Source of the DNA: Hirsutella rhossiliensis | Lineage: Eukaryota > Ascomycota > Sordariomycetes > Hypocreales > Ophiocordycipitaceae | Reading direction: 5' to 3' | Length of the DNA stretch: 64,000 nucleotides | NCBI RefSeq assembly: GCF_020360975.1 | Contig: NW_025408672.1 | Location: forward strand, 3,472,001-3,536,000 | In this document: piece by piece, positions 52,533 through 64,000 of the stretch | How positions within the stretch are numbered: position 1 is the first letter of the stretch | How the letters are laid out: every line of letters begins with the position of its first letter | Program-made: the position numbers and the translations under genes | Notes under the pieces: generated by a model | Seen by the model: only the letters and a program-made list of their open reading frames with translations | Databases searched by the model: none | Told to the model about the DNA's origin: nothing

Positions 52533-55500
52533 CTAGTGGCGTGGGCAGATCCCTCCGAAGAAGGAGCTCGCTGTCGCCAGCCTGACGAATTTGTCAAAGT
52601 CCTTGCCGATTGCGCGGTTGATGGCTGCAGCCGGCCAAGGTGCAAGCCGCATACGATGCCGTGGCGCAACCTTTCTGCAGTAAAAGATGTGTGCTGGCTC
52701 TTCGTCGTCCGCACGAGCACGTCAGTCGCGCATCGTCGTGACCAAACCTTTCGTGGTAGTCAGCAAAATCCCCATGGTGGGTTCTTGCTGCAAGCAGTTA
52801 TGAAGCAGGGGCCGAGAGAGCGCCAATTCTGACGGACAGCTGGTTGTTGCTTTAAGCCTCAGGTCTCTGTATCGCTCCGGCGCAGAGGTTTCCACCAGGC
52901 ACTGAAAGCCTCTTTCCGCTGCAGTCGGGCAATTTTTCGCAGATGCGCTAGCGTCGGTTCGCCATCAGCGGGTTCTGGCAGTGATGCTCCCGCCTTTGCC
53001 AGAGCATCAGCCTCCTCGTTGCCTGGGATGTCAGCATGGCCGGGGATCCAATGGACCTCCACAGCTCCGTATTTCGCGCCAAAGATTGGAACTCAAGGAA
53101 GACCTCTTGCGAGGAGTCGTTCGGCGTGCCCCGTAAGCATGTTGCGGTCGCGAGGTTGTCGAGGCAGACAAAGATGCGGTCAGTTTCTGGAAGGCTCACC
53201 GCTGCCTTCAACCTCCAATGCACCTTTCGCCTCAGCGTCGAAAACCTCAGCTGTTCCAAGACGGCCCTTGCCGCTCAAGACGGTGGATCCGTCCCGGTGA
53301 ACAGCATAGCCGTATCCGATGTGGCCTTCCTCAGAACGAGACCCGTCGGAGTAGACGACAAGAGTTCGGGGCGATAGTGCCTGAAGCCAGTCGCGAAATT
53401 TTTTCGCCGTCTCGTGTTTCGATGCACTCTGCAGAGGCGCAGTCTGCTCTTCGGCAAATCCGCGCTGCAGTAAAGCAGGTCTCGGGCAGCTCGATAGCAT
53501 TTCGTCGGCTCGCCGCAGTCTGGTACGGAAGGGCTGTGGCTGTTTCTGGTACTTCAACTTGATAAGTTTGTTCACGGTCACGACGGGAGCTTTTGGTCGC
53601 GACGTGCGCTGGACGAGCGGGTGAGCTTCGTCGAGAGCTTTAAGGCGCGCAGCAAAGGCCGTCCGACGCCCTTCGAGGAGTAGAGGAACGGGCGGTATTC
53701 CCGCCTCGTGTGCAGCACGTTCGTCGGTGTCGTCCTCCACACTGGCAGAATAGCCCGAAGAGACGTGTAGAGTGCCTTGCTCATCTTCTTGACGAGGTTG
53801 CCAATCCCCGACGGCCCCTCCTTGGAAGGCTTCGTCCAGCGCGGGCTTTTCGGACCAGGGTACCAGGCCTCCGCCGCGTACAGTAGCACGGGGATGACGC
53901 AAGCGCAGACGGCTCGTCGCATAGCACTCGGCAGAGGGCCATGTTTCGTGTTCGTCAGTCTCCTAAGATGAAAGGCAACAGCTTGCGCCTTGGCCGTCCA
54001 TTTCTCGACGTGTGTCTTGAAAGAGAGAGAGCTGTCGAGCCAAACGCCGAGCCAACGCATCGCTCGATCCGGCCGTTTCTCAAACTCGCCGTGGAGCACC
54101 GGCGGCGCCGTCTTGGGCTTCGTTCGAGAGAAGTGCATCACTTCTGTCTTGTCGGGGTCGAAAGAGATCCCGTTAGCGGCGCCCCACGAAAGAAGCTCAC
54201 GTACATGGTGAGATGCTTCGGCGGTCGTTTCATCAAGGCTATTACCGACGCATAGAATGGCAGTGTCGTCCGCGTAGCCGAAGCGTCCCTGAGAGTGACC
54301 TAGGCGATATATCGGCTCCGTGTACAACAGGAAGAGGATGGGCGAGACGGGCGACCCTGCGGCAGACCGCACTGGAGGGCGATGAATCCGTCACGATGTC
54401 TTGATAGCGGATGCGTGCCGATCTGTCCTGCATGAACGAGCCGGCCCAGCGCGCGAGGTTCGATGGCCATCCTTGTTCTCGTAAGCGGAGGACCAATCTA
54501 TTGCAGATAACTGTATCGAAGGCGCCTTGTATATCCAAGGTCACCAGGGTTGCGACTTGCTTCCGGGCGAATGCCTCCTCGATGTCGTGAACCAAGGCAG
54601 CTACGAGATCCACGGCCGACCTCTTCGGGAGCGCGCCGGCTTGTTGTGGGTGTAGTACGCCGAAGTGGATTGAGCCCCACGCTAGACGCCGTGCAATGAG
54701 CCGCTCGAGGCCCTTGCCGAGACAAGACAAAAGGGAGATGGGGCGCCAGGCGCGGGGTGTAGACAGATCTCTGCGTCCTAGCTTGGCGATCATAACCACT
54801 TCTGCCTCCCGAAAAGGTTTCGGATGGTGACCAATGGTGAGGCAGCCTTGATACAGCTGATGGACGAGACTGCCGATTGCATGCCAGACAGCGCGAAGCA
54901 TCCGCACCGTGATGTTGTCCGAGCCTGGAGACGTGTTCCCGGTGCGTAGAGTGGCGTCGCGAGCCTCCTCGAAGGAGACCTGATTGGGAAGGAATCATCT
55001 TATCCGTGTTCACGGGAATCCACGGGTCTGGGATGTCGTCGCTCGCTGTGCGCCGCTCCAGGTTGCTCGCCGCAAGGCGGTGGCTTTCTCCAGCTGCGTC
55101 TCGTACACTCGGCCGTCTACTTGCAGGAGGTGCCTGGCACGGCCCTGAGGATTTTAGCCAGCGGACCGCCCGAAAGACGGAGTCGCCGTCGGCAAAGCTG
55201 TCGATCAAGTCACGCCAGTAAAGGCGTTTTGCTCGGCGCACTGCATTGTGAAGCTCCCGCTTGGCTAGCTGCACTTCTCGGTCGAAGCCGAGAGGATACA
55301 CCCTCCTCCACGCGCGATAATTGGCCGCCGCCTTTGCGCACTCTTCGTTCCACCACCGCGCCCCATGCGTCATCTTACGGACGGGTCGGCCCGCAGCTCT
55401 CGCTGCACAACCAAGAAGGTCCACCAGCGCCGACGCAAAGTTGTCCAGCTCGGAGGGAGTTGAGGTTGTAGTCGGGATGAAAGCTGCACCGGCTTCTACC

Positions 55501-56250
55501 AGCTCGACAAATCGCTTCAATTCCTCATCGGAGTTGAGGCGGATCTTGCATAATGGAAGGGTGCTAGGGCTTGACTAGGCAGCGTGATACTAAGGTAAAG
55601 TGGTCGGACCCGGTTGCTAAATGATCCTCAACAACCGCGTCCGCCAAAGGTATATTGGAGAAGGCGAGATCGATCGTGCTGCCGCGCGCGTTAGTCGGGA
55701 CATCGACAGCATTCAATAAGCTGAGTCGGTTATCCATGGCCCAGAACGCGATGTCTTCACCGCGGTGCTCTTGTCGACCGGCCTGCCAGCTGGGATGCTT
55801 GGCGTTGAAGTCGCCAGATACAAGGCATTTATCCGTCGCGCACCAGCCAAGCAGTATTTCCAAAGCCGCGTCGTAGTCCGGCTGCCGATAGAAGTTAACT
55901 ACCGTCGTCCCGTTCACGGTGAGCCAAAGGATGTCACGAGTCGCCACAGGTCTCTTTTGATCAGCGACGAGGCCTGCGGAGCGCCGGACGTATGTCATGA
56001 CTCTCGGACGAGTGTCGCGGCCGTCCCAGTCGGTGACGGGTGAGAATGTGTCGTAGGCCGGATGCGTCTTGGTGAGGCATCGGCCGTCTTTAAGTCCTGT
56101 CCATGGTTCCTGCAGCAGGATAATGTCGTATCGCTCCGAATCAGCCAGCGCGAGCGCAGTGTCATGCGCCGGAGGGATCTTGCCCACGTTGGCTTGGAAG
56201 ACTCGCAAGGCCCTCCTGTCGCTTCGATTGTTGGGATGACGGCGATGCAT
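52533..56250 (-). pseudogene. LINE2 ORF2: endonuclease, reverse transcriptase, RNase H
   Basis: APE-type endonuclease at 55564-56250 is open and carries the expected residues: VFQANVGK, LLQEPW, SGDFNAKHPSW, STIDLAFSN, GSDHFTLV. It would nick the target for priming. After a stop near 55564 the RT is in pieces: REAEVVMIAKLGRRD..WRPISLLS (54242-54907), LDIQGAFDTV, then FGYADDTAILC (YADD, 53578-54372). RNase H: VVYSDGSRSEE, EAKGALE, CLDNLATAT, HWIPGHADIPGNEEAD (52859-53902). The last part has a CSCG..HIFYC zinc motif and ends at 52533. At least five breaks. Confidence 0.88.
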
Positions 56251-56260
56251 TAGGGCAGCG

Positions 56261-57879
56261 TCACAGGGCTAGTGCGTCGTTTCTTCGACGGGACGACAGG
56301 GGTGAACTGGTTGTCATCGCTAGCGTGCGGGGCGTCGTGGCCACGACAATGCAAGGGGTGAGAAGCGGCTCGCTCTGGGTGGCGCTTCTGCCGGAGCTTC
56401 CATCCTCTCCAGCTGCCTGCGACTCCGAAGAACGTAACTGACTCGAATCAGGGCTCTGACAAGACTGCTCGGGCACGTTGTGGTTTGGTGTCTGTCTTTT
56501 CTGCTGCGCGAAGAGCTGAGCTCCCGCCTGCCTCACCAGACCCTTCTCCTCTTTCGTCAGGCGCCGTACAATGCCATGAACGCGCTTGGGGCGGGCAGGG
56601 CATTTAGGATCGTCAGCGCAATGTGGCCCGAGGCAGTTTGCGCACTGCTCTAGGGCTGCGCACTCTTGGCTACGATGGTTGGTCTTGCCGCAACGTCTGC
56701 AGCGCGCCATCCGGTCGCAGCTGTGGCGAGCGTGGAAATCCCAGCATTTGTCGCATTGGCTAGGGATGCTGGGTTTGTCAATGTAACGGGCGAGACGGCT
56801 GGCGCCGAAAAGTCTCCAGGGTCTTCGTGTGGGTTCCAGGAAGGACACAATCAGGGTCTGGGTGGGCATATCACCCGAGTCGTGTCGCGATAGACGTATG
56901 CTGATGGGCTTCAGTCCGGTTTGGCAGGCAATCTCTTCTTTGACCGCCTCCTCGTAGTTGATCACGACACCTCGTAGGTCTGTGAGCCTACGAGGACAAT
57001 CGGCTACCACGTACGAATGCCATTTCTGGCTTATCTCTACGGCCGCGGCTTCCAGGTCTGCAGCCCACTCCGCCTGCCGTTGCACAAGTAAGTCACGCGT
57101 GGCCACATCCGATGCCTGGATGGCCCAGCCCGTGTTTACCGGGAAGGCTGCCGGAATGCGGCGCAGGTCAATACCGACTCTAGCGGCGATGTGGGTCCGG
57201 ATTGCGTATCTTTCGTGGTTTCGGGCCGGAGCGTCAGCGTCAAGTCGGACGAAGACACGGAGGTCTTCCTTCGGTGGGGCTACGGGCGGTCGTCCTGGCA
57301 GACGAGTGGTGGTCTGTGGTTTTCGCTGTGGTGGGGCGGAGGCTGTAAAGGCCAGCTGTCCTTGCTTCGGCTTGCCGGATGCGAGAACGCTGCTGTACGT
57401 GGGCTTCGGTGGTTCTTCGAGTTCGGCAAGCGATTGAGTCCAGAATTTGAGAAATTTGGTGGCGACTTGCTTGGCGATGCTGTTTTCGGTGCCAGACGTG
57501 AACTGCTTTGCTGCTTGTTCGAATGATTCGCTAAAGACCCGTAAGACTGCCAGCTTGGCGTTATGGGCTGCCGTTTTGTCGCGAGCAATTTTCGTGGCCG
57601 CTTCGAGGATTGAGACTGGCGCGTGCTCAGTGGGCTGGGCCGAGTCGAAGAGATTCGGGCCTTCTTCCAGCTGCGCTCCTTCCGTGACGGCAGCTTCAGG
57701 CGTTTCGGTGGACGAGATTGACTGGGCCAGCTGCTGGGCCGCGGAAAACGAGTCGTTTCGGCGAGCTTCCGTCGGGTAGCGAGGTCGGAGATGCGATATG
57801 TGAGCCGCCGGATTTGGCGGCGATCGTATGCCTGTCTCGAGGCATTGGAGTCGACATGCGAACCTGAGGCTGGTGCCAT
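56261..57879 (-). pseudogene. LINE2 ORF1, RNA-binding Gag-like protein, one frameshift
   Basis: ATG at 57879 (MAPASGSHVDSN). One shift near 57775 leads into a frame that stays open for about 500 residues to 56261. The middle has VFVRLDADAPARNHERYAI, an ORF1 RNA-binding-type segment. Zinc knuckles follow: CDKCWDFHARHSC, CRRCGKTNHRSQEC, CANCLGPHCADDPKC. The C-terminus is Ser/Gln-rich. ORF1 proteins coat the LINE RNA. Apart from the single shift this ORF looks complete. Confidence 0.82.
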
Positions 57880-59440
57880 GGTCGCTGCCGGCGCTTGCGC
57901 GCGGCTCAATTGGAGTTTTGTCAAGAGCACTTGTTAAGCGAAAGTATGTGAGAATAGGCTACTTTCTTAACACTTGCGTGCCAAGAAAGTAAAAATACAA
58001 GGAAGGATGTTCATAAGCTTCCCGGTGTTTTTGATGCTCCCTATAGGGTGGCAAGATTGGCGAAACGGTGGGGCGTATCAGGCACTGTTAGGGCAGTTAT
58101 ACCAAAATACATGGCCGCCCTAACTACCCCACTTCCAATACATTCAGACTTTGCGAACTGGAGTGTGGACGGAAGATTTTTTTTTCGCCTTATATTTCGA
58201 CTATATCGCCATTCATTCATAATTTGCATGAATGAATTGAATGAAGACTCCTGATTTTTTATTCGTCGAATTTGAAGACCTTGCCCGATTCGGCTTCATT
58301 CAATTCAAGGGTCCTGAGGCCGATTCGACTTCAAAATCTTCAAATATCAGCCCTACTGAATCATCCGCCAACCACTCACTTGAGTTCACCATTATTCCGC
58401 CATAGGATAGAGCCGCTACTAGATGTCCAAAGGCACATGTTCAAAGGCTCATACCGGCGGCACAATCACAACCGCGGCCAGCCAAGTCCCTGCGAGCAGA
58501 GTCCCCCTGCCTGGCCGACCCCTGCCAGAAGTATCGCTTCCCAGAAAATGAGGCAATGACAACGACAATAACGACGACTTCGAAAGCGGTGTCGATACTC
58601 AGGCTGACAACCCGAGGGCACGACCCCATCTAAGCTTGAAAGTTCTCACAGGACGACAGCCTCGCACAAGCCAGCAAGCGTCAGGCAGTTGTATTCACCG
58701 GCGAACGACGATGACACCTCGCGCGAGCCCAGCTGCGTTTCCACTACAAGCGGAGACATGGGAGGCGTTACAATGACTGCCTGGCGGGGCTATAGAGCTT
58801 TCAACCGATCAGCGGGAGCAATATTTGCCTTTACAAGTTCCATTATACGTGCTATCTCGCACTGAATGATCGCCTCTTCATTACGCCTGTTGGCCCTAAC
58901 GGGGCAAGTATCTCTCGATACTGGCATGGGTGCAGAGGAGCACGCAGGCCATTGGACCATAGACCGGCCGCCACGTCTGGGAAACGACTTCATCCACTGA
59001 TCCATCATCAGTCAGATTGATACCGCTTCACAAAGCCGCAGACGCTTCTGATTGGAGCACATTGTCACCTCATCGTACATCTCGGCCCGGAGGCTTGCTA
59101 GGCGGAGCCTACGGCGGTATGGCGGCGAGCCAGTCGTGGACAGCAGTCAGTGCGGCGGGTGGAGGGCTGCCAGCTCAAAGGTCTGCTCGGCGATGAATTG
59201 CGACGTGACGGCGCGGTCTAGAGCTAGCCTCTAGATGGTAGCCAGATACGCCGGACGGAGAATGGCTTGGGCTTCTGGATTTGCGTCTCGTATCACACCG
59301 TTTCCGGGCTGCCCACAGCGACTCGCATACCCGCAGGAGAACGAAAATAGGCGGAGGTGCCCCCTAACCACATACATGGCGAAGTTCCATTGCGCCGACA
59401 TCACAGGAACGACATCCGTGTAGGAGAAGATCACGAGATG
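57880..59440. other. long spacer, no gene recognised
   Basis: About 1.5 kb. The first 100 bases are probably the LINE2 5' UTR. An AT-rich part near 58170-58330 has repeated GAATGAATTGAATGAA-type motifs. Short frames (58048-58254, 58790-59008, 59052-59234) show no domain. Confidence 0.45.
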
Positions 59441-59460
59441 TCCTTACGCGAGGGTTTGCC

Positions 59461-59571
59461 TATAAAGACCATACATTCCGACTCCATGTGTCTTCGTCTC
59501 CTCATCCTACCTCTACACTATCCTCGTCACGTATTTCCATCCTTCTCCACACTCTCCCCGTCCACAGCGCC
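59461..59571 (+). promoter_or_regulatory. core promoter and CT-rich leader of the 59572 gene
   Basis: TATAAA at 59461-59466, then a strongly pyrimidine-rich stretch (59490-59560) and a good start context GCGCCATGG. Typical of an expressed fungal gene. Confidence 0.6.
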
Positions 59572-60156
59572 ATGGCAAGTAAAGAAGCAAATAGCGACCA
59601 ACTCACCGGCTGGTCAGCCTGGGGCGGAGAGGGTCAATCCGGGCCGAAATATATTCGCGAATACAATGTCGACGACTCCAGTTGTGATCCCGTTTTCGAA
59701 GGTCACATCGAATTGGAAGAACTTACCTATGTGAACGAGGCACTTAAATCCTGCAACATGCCAGCAGACAGTGGAATCGATCATGTCGGCTGTAATGAAA
59801 CTGCCGCTGCGAGCACTACTTGTACATGTGGCAGCCTCTTTGCTGTGACGGACCGCAAGATCAGAGACCTTTGCTACAACGAGCACTGCGAAATTCGAAA
59901 TCAGCTGGCCGACATCAGCTCTCGTCTCGGCGCCTTAGAAGCTCAACTTGCCAATACCAAACCCGTCTGTCAGGAGTGCCACAGCACCAAGGATCGCAAA
60001 CGGCATGCCAAACAGGACCCGCAGCAGCAGCGAGACCAGCCACCTCATGGGCCCGCAGAGCAGGCGCTGGATGACGAACCACGCGCGCGTCGCCGAAGCG
60101 GTGGAAGGCATCGGAAGACTTGCCCAGAGGGGCGAGCGGAGCCGCGAAAACAGTGA
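59572..60156 (+). CDS. hypothetical cysteine-containing host gene
   Basis: 194 residues, MASKEANSDQLTGWSAWGGE onward. An acidic first half (EGHIELEELTYVNEALKSC). Cysteines CNMPADSG, CTCGSLF, CYNEHCEIR, then a helical segment with heptad pattern (QLADISSRLGALEAQLANT) and CQECHSTKDRKRH. The C-terminal 50 residues are basic and low-complexity; other frames there also look coding (HARVAEAVEGIGRLAQRGER), so the true 3' part may be spliced or shifted. No family recognised. A free-standing gene behind a clear promoter, with no mobile-element signature. Confidence 0.5.
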   Translation: MASKEANSDQLTGWSAWGGEGQSGPKYIREYNVDDSSCDPVFEGHIELEELTYVNEALKSCNMPADSGIDHVGCNETAAASTTCTCGSLFAVTDRKIRDLCYNEHCEIRNQLADISSRLGALEAQLANTKPVCQECHSTKDRKRHAKQDPQQQRDQPPHGPAEQALDDEPRARRRSGGRHRKTCPEGRAEPRKQ

Positions 60157-60530
60157 ACAAAGTCAAGCTCTCACGGGTCTGGCTCGGAAATAACCAAGGG
60201 AGTGCCCGCCATGAGTATACGTTGAAAGGCCCAAGAGAGCATGGTGGAGGGGCCGGAGGGCTCTGGAGGTCTGAAACAATCGGGGCCGATACCACGCTGG
60301 AAGGAGTACATTTTGCGCTGATGACGGACGTTCTTTTTCTTGAAGTCGAGATTAACGGCGGCAGCCACTTTCCCATAACGCTGCAATGGAATGACGAGAC
60401 CGAAGCCTTCGAGGGGCAGGATATGCTGAGGGAAATGAATCTCCTCATCGGTTACGACGAGATGTTTGAGATGCTCTGCAACCCCTATCAGGCGTGTAGG
60501 GATTGGCGGGTTTGTCAAGTATGAGTACAA
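60157..60530 (+). other. possible 3' exon of the 59572 gene
   Basis: An open frame ending at 60524 reads like protein (LEGVHFALMTDVLFLEVEIN, LLIGYDEMFEMLCNPYQAC). It follows the previous ORF in another frame without an obvious GT..AG intron. It could be an exon, a separate gene, or a frameshifted continuation. Confidence 0.35.
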
Positions 60531-61087
60531 CGGATCACAATAGTCTGCTAGAGCCTAGTCGTACTGCACGGTTTGCAACGAGACGCAGCATTTGTTGCAG
60601 ATACGAGTGGGATACTACTTTCTGGAAATAGCGCTGGGGCAGAGATCAAGTGACAATATACATGCGCCGGTTGCCGTGAAGCCGTTTTGGGTTGGCACAG
60701 GATGCCAAGGAGGTCGCATTCGAGCGTCCAGCCGTGAACATGTTTTGCCGTTCATGGCTATTGCGTTGCGAGGTCAGTAGTCCCACCCTAACCTTCGAAC
60801 TAGAGGTGCCGAATCCAGTCACGACAAATAACTTGGCAAGGCAGAATGGGTACTTATGTCGCAAGGGCTGTCAGCCGCAGCGACGAGATTCACGACGTCG
60901 TCATTAGACGGAGCAACCCACCCGCATGCTACAAGTCTGAGTTCGCCTCGAGGGCCATAGATTCAGTGGAAATGGAGCAGGGAGGACATCGTTTATAAGT
61001 TGGATTACGACTCCCTCCGCTCATCCCAGAGCTTGTGCTAAGACTCATTCCGTCATACATTCGCCATCCTCTGGTTGAACAGCCCTG
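60531..61087. other. spacer before Gypsy3
   Basis: No gene or repeat recognised. A TATAAG box at 60995 and GTTACGGTATCCAC repeats (61089-61140) lie close to and inside the next LTR. Confidence 0.4.
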
Positions 61088-61265
61088 TGTTACGGTATCC
61101 ACCTCCACATACCTTACGGTATCCACTTCCACATACCGTTACGTATATAGACCGCTTCCTCCTTTTCTTCAGTTCCTCTTCCTCTTCCCTTCTTCCTTAA
61201 GAAGTCGATAATTAACTATTCTTCCAAGTCCCTTCTGGTTATCCATATCGGCCTTGATCGTAACA
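61088..61265 (+). repeat. Gypsy3 5' LTR (predicted)
   Basis: 178 bp starting TGTTACGG and ending CGTAACA, an inverted terminal pair. Like Gypsy2 it ends CGTAACA and is followed by TATT. TATATAGACC at 61145 could be the TATA box. The partner LTR lies outside the window, so the borders are inferred. Confidence 0.55.
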
Positions 61266-61599
61266 TATTATCGACTTCTTCACTTCCGATGGAGCGATAT
61301 CTATCCTCCTTTTGAACACCTTTTCCCTTCCAGCGGCACCCGCGACGTCTCGCATATTGCCCTGAATTTCAGTTACTTCTGGCATTGACTTTACTGAAAC
61401 CTTGATACTTTTCTGGACGACTCTGATCACGAGTTCTCTGCCGCTCGGCTGCCTCGCTTTTCTTCCTCGCCACCCGTGACGCCCTTATCAGGCGCACCTG
61501 CACCGCCAGTCTTCACCAGTCGCCACAGTTGCGCTGCCTTCCACGGACCGACACGCACTCCCCGACGTTATCACCACTATCGGCAACTTTCTCAACATC

Positions 61600-62703
61600 A
61601 TGTCCCAAACCAGTAATACCCCTGACGGCACAGCCTTCTCCGCCCCACCGCCCGTACTACCTACCTCTTATGACCCCAGTCGTCCCAAGGTTCGGCTTCC
61701 GAAATGGAACGGAAATCTCGCCGAATTCGACATCTATTCCTCGGCTTGATGAACATCCTGCCAACCCTCCACAAAAGAATCAGCTCGGAGATGAGCGTAC
61801 CATCTGCATCACTATCTTCACCGAGTTACCCCCGAATGGCGCCAACCGGACCAAGGCTTGGATGAAATTGCGCCACACGGACGGCGCCTGGGATTCTGAC
61901 AACCTCCTCAAGCACCTTAACGAGTCGTTCGAAGACAAAGACTCCACCCAACGCGCAGCCCGACGTCTGTATGCGGTCCGCCAGGAGTGGCCCAGCCGTT
62001 TGCCCAGTATCGCCATGTCTTCGAGACATACTGCGCCGACGCCGACATCCTTGCCCCTACCGGCGCCGCCAAAGTCAACACTTTGCTCCGCGGACTTTCT
62101 TCGTACCTCCGGGATGCCCTCGCCCTCCAGTTGGGCGTGTCATCTACCGATTACAACAGCTTTGTCACCATTGCCCAGGCTCTCGCCACCCAGTTAGAAG
62201 CACTGCCCCGATTTCAAGCCAACGCCAACGTTCAGAACCAGGTCGAATGGTATGACTCTTCCATCACCGTGGATCTCCTGCCAACCGCACCAACGGCCCC
62301 ACGTCCCAAGCACCTATCCGCACCCCGGCCACCCAGACCCAAGTTGACCAAGACGGTGACACCATGATCAGCGAGGTCAACCAAATCAAGACCAACTCCT
62401 CCGCCGACCTTGTCTCTATTGTTCAAACTATAGTGGCCGCACTGGCTGGACAACAACAAAATGGGTCTAACAGGTCCTCGTCCAACAACAACGGTTCGGG
62501 CCGCAGCAAGTATACCGAGGACTCTCGCCCTCGGGCTCCGTGGGTCGACCAAACCACGCGTGACCGCCGTTCCGAGAACCGCCAGTGTGTTCGCTGTGGC
62601 AAGACTCCCTCTCATCGCTTCAGAGAATGTGAATACAAGAGCTTTCCACCCAACGCCCCTGCCGGTGTCAACGGCGTCAACACGAAGGCGGAAAACGAGT
62701 AGC
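61600..62703 (+). pseudogene. Gypsy3 gag, frameshifted
   Basis: ATG at 61600 (MSQTSNTPDGTAFSAPPP) followed by the capsid start VRLPKWNGNLAEFDIY. Stops and shifts near 61748, 61990 and 62365 break it into pieces (61529-62197, 61987-62367, 62364-62702). The zinc knuckle CVRCGKTPSHRFREC lies at about 62585-62630. Confidence 0.8.
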
Positions 62704-62717
62704 CCCTGAGAAAAATC

Positions 62718-63434
62718 GTGCTCAGGGGCGTGATGAAAAGGATGTTTTCGGTGAAGACCTCACAAAGGGCCTACGGAGAAGGATATAAAGTTAGCAAAGG
62801 ACGGCTAGACAACACGCCGTTCTTGTTCGATGTGCTTATCAACAACACCTCGTATATCAAAGCTTTCTTCGACTCCGGATGTCTCCCATATGCAGCTTTC
62901 AGTGAGGAATTTGTCAGAAAACACCACATCCCACGTATCCCAGTCGAGAAGCGCCTTCTCAAACTCGCCAAGCAAGACGAAATACAACACGCCATCACCG
63001 ACATGGCTTTTATCACCATGGATATCGACGGCCGCGCAGAGCGTCTCTACGGCTATGTGATCCCAGGCCTTGAATTCGATCTAATCCTTGGAAAGGGTTG
63101 GGCGGAACGAAATGACGTCGTATACAAAGCTGGAAAGCGCTTCTTGCAAATCGGCCGCGGCAACAGTCGCGTGAAGGTTCGTGAGAGTGGCTGGATGGAC
63201 AAGCAACAGGTCATCGATCGTACCAAAGACCTGCGTGACGCGAGACTCGTTTCCGCCAGCGTCTTCATGGCGACAACGAAGCGCATGCGCCGCCTCAAGA
63301 AAGACGCCCACCTTTTCTCAGTTACCATCGCCGACATCAACAAAGCTCTCGCCAAGCTCAGCGAGAAGAAAGCGAAACCGACCCTTGAACAACTCCAGCA
63401 AGACGGCCGAATCCACAAGAGATCAAAGATGTAG
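62718..63434 (+). pseudogene. Gypsy3 protease and linker
   Basis: 238 open residues. The aspartic protease site is YIKAFFDSGCLPYAAF (about 62857-62905), with LILGKGWAERND as the downstream conserved part. It is normally released from the Gag-Pol polyprotein and cuts it. The frame ends 3' of KAKPTLEQLQQDGRIH; the RT continues in a shifted frame. Marked as pseudogene because the polyprotein is interrupted on both sides. Confidence 0.8.
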
Positions 63435-64000
63435 CTGGCGATTTCCTAGACGACGACGACGTCGATATCACACCACCGCACAGAGATATCTGGGATCATG
63501 CCATCAACCTCGAGAAAGACGACGATGGTCGTGATAAACGCCCACCGTTCGGACCACTCTACGAGATGTCCCGTGACGAGCTCCTCGTGCTACGAAAACT
63601 CTGACTGACCATCTTGACAAGGGCTGGATCCGCGCCAGCAGTTCACCCGCCAGCGCGCCTGTCCTCTTCGCACGAAAACCAAGTGGCGGTCTTCGCTTCT
63701 GCGTCGATTACCGCGGCCTCAACGCCATTACGAAGAACGACCGTTACCCTTTGCCGCTGATCCGAGAGACCCTCCGCAACCTCGCCACTGCCCGATGGTT
63801 CACCAAGCTTGACGTCCGCGCCGCTTTTCACAGACTTCGAGTCCGACACGGCGACGAATGGAAAACCGCCTTTCGCACACGGTATGGCCAATTCGAATGG
63901 CTGGTAACACCGTTTGGTCTCACAGGCGCGCCCGCGACCTTCCAGCGCTATATCAACTCGCACCTCCACGACCTCCTCGACGAATTCTGCTCAGCCTACA
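63435..64000 (+). pseudogene. Gypsy3 reverse transcriptase, N-terminal part, cut by window end
   Basis: [15 protein letters not shown] is followed by a missing base near 63600, then [35 protein letters not shown] (first catalytic Asp) and EFCSAY at the last bases, just before the expected YMDD. Confidence 0.85.

Larger units (their letters stand above)
52533..57879 (-). mobile_element. LINE2, Tad-like non-LTR retrotransposon with both ORFs
   Basis: ORF1 with zinc knuckles followed 10 bases later by ORF2 with endonuclease, RT, RNase H and a C-terminal zinc motif, all on the minus strand. This is the Tad1/I-like layout. Both ends of the element beyond the ORFs are undefined, and no target duplication was found. 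Confidence 0.88.
61088..64000 (+). mobile_element. Gypsy3, 5' part of a Ty3/gypsy element
   Basis: LTR, gag, protease and the start of RT in order on the plus strand. It continues past base 64000. RT sequence resembles Gypsy2 closely (the same [18 protein letters not shown] signature), but LTR and protease differ. Confidence 0.85.

Noticed and set aside
53941..54255. Plus-strand ORF in LINE2
   Set aside because: Antisense to the reverse transcriptase with its YADD motif.
1..64000. Bacterial or viral origin of the window
   Set aside because: Spliced genes, a TATA-type promoter and a wholly eukaryotic mobile-element repertoire; no bacterial gene order or ribosome-binding sites.

Overview
This window looks like a transposon-packed, gene-poor stretch of a filamentous ascomycete (Pezizomycotina) genome. 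The reasons are short introns of 45-56 bp with GT..AG ends and CTAAC/CTGAC-like branch sites, one gene with a TATA box and a pyrimidine-rich leader, and a set of fungal element families: Fot1-like pogo, MULEs with FAR1-like and SWIM-like regions, hAT with a BED finger, Tad-like LINEs, Ty1/copia, Ty3/gypsy chromoviruses and Helitrons with a Pif1 helicase. I saw no rRNA, tRNA, CRISPR or bacterial operon structure. The genus cannot be named from this sequence.

Layout from left to right. 1-4256: Helitron A (Rep and helicase, frameshifted, cut by the window edge), then a 105-bp LINE-tail retroposon. 4392-9430: the main host-like island, with an intact 435-aa ORF (6181-7488) that ends exactly at a hAT end remnant, a three-exon C2H2 zinc-finger gene on the minus strand (8964-7944), and a possible 43-aa peptide with two CxxCxGxG motifs. 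9698-12522: MULE1, with identical 93-bp terminal inverted repeats (TIRs) and a transposase broken by one stop codon. 12523-14735: 3' half of a Ty3/gypsy chromovirus. 15488-22728: Helitron B remnant split by Copia1 (15916-22689, target duplication GTGCA), whose 3' LTR holds a 678-bp TIR element.

22729-29613: a decayed hAT element containing a Fot1-like element (22897-25072, TA duplication), a short non-coding LTR retrotransposon (25118-26329, ATTAT duplication), a MITE and a second 106-bp LINE-tail retroposon. 30055-34229: a second pogo-like element hosting a 5'-truncated LINE and another MITE copy. 34494-40105: Copia2, with identical 276-bp LTRs and duplication GCCGG. About 40317-43118: MULE2. 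43122-46323: Helitron C (Rep half only). 46377-52176: a minus-strand Ty3/gypsy chromovirus with duplication AGTTT. 52533-57879: a Tad-like LINE on the minus strand. 59572-60156: a host-like ORF behind a good promoter. 61088-64000: the 5' part of another Ty3/gypsy element, running off the window.

Most element genes are broken by single-base indels, while paired LTRs are identical or differ only by small indels. Elements are stacked up to three or four deep, and most insertions can be dated relative to each other from their target-site duplications. The least familiar objects are the LINE-tail mini-retroposons with a shared 5' end, the TRIM-like LTR element with its tandem array and 19-bp hairpin, and the repeated use of one ATTAT site.
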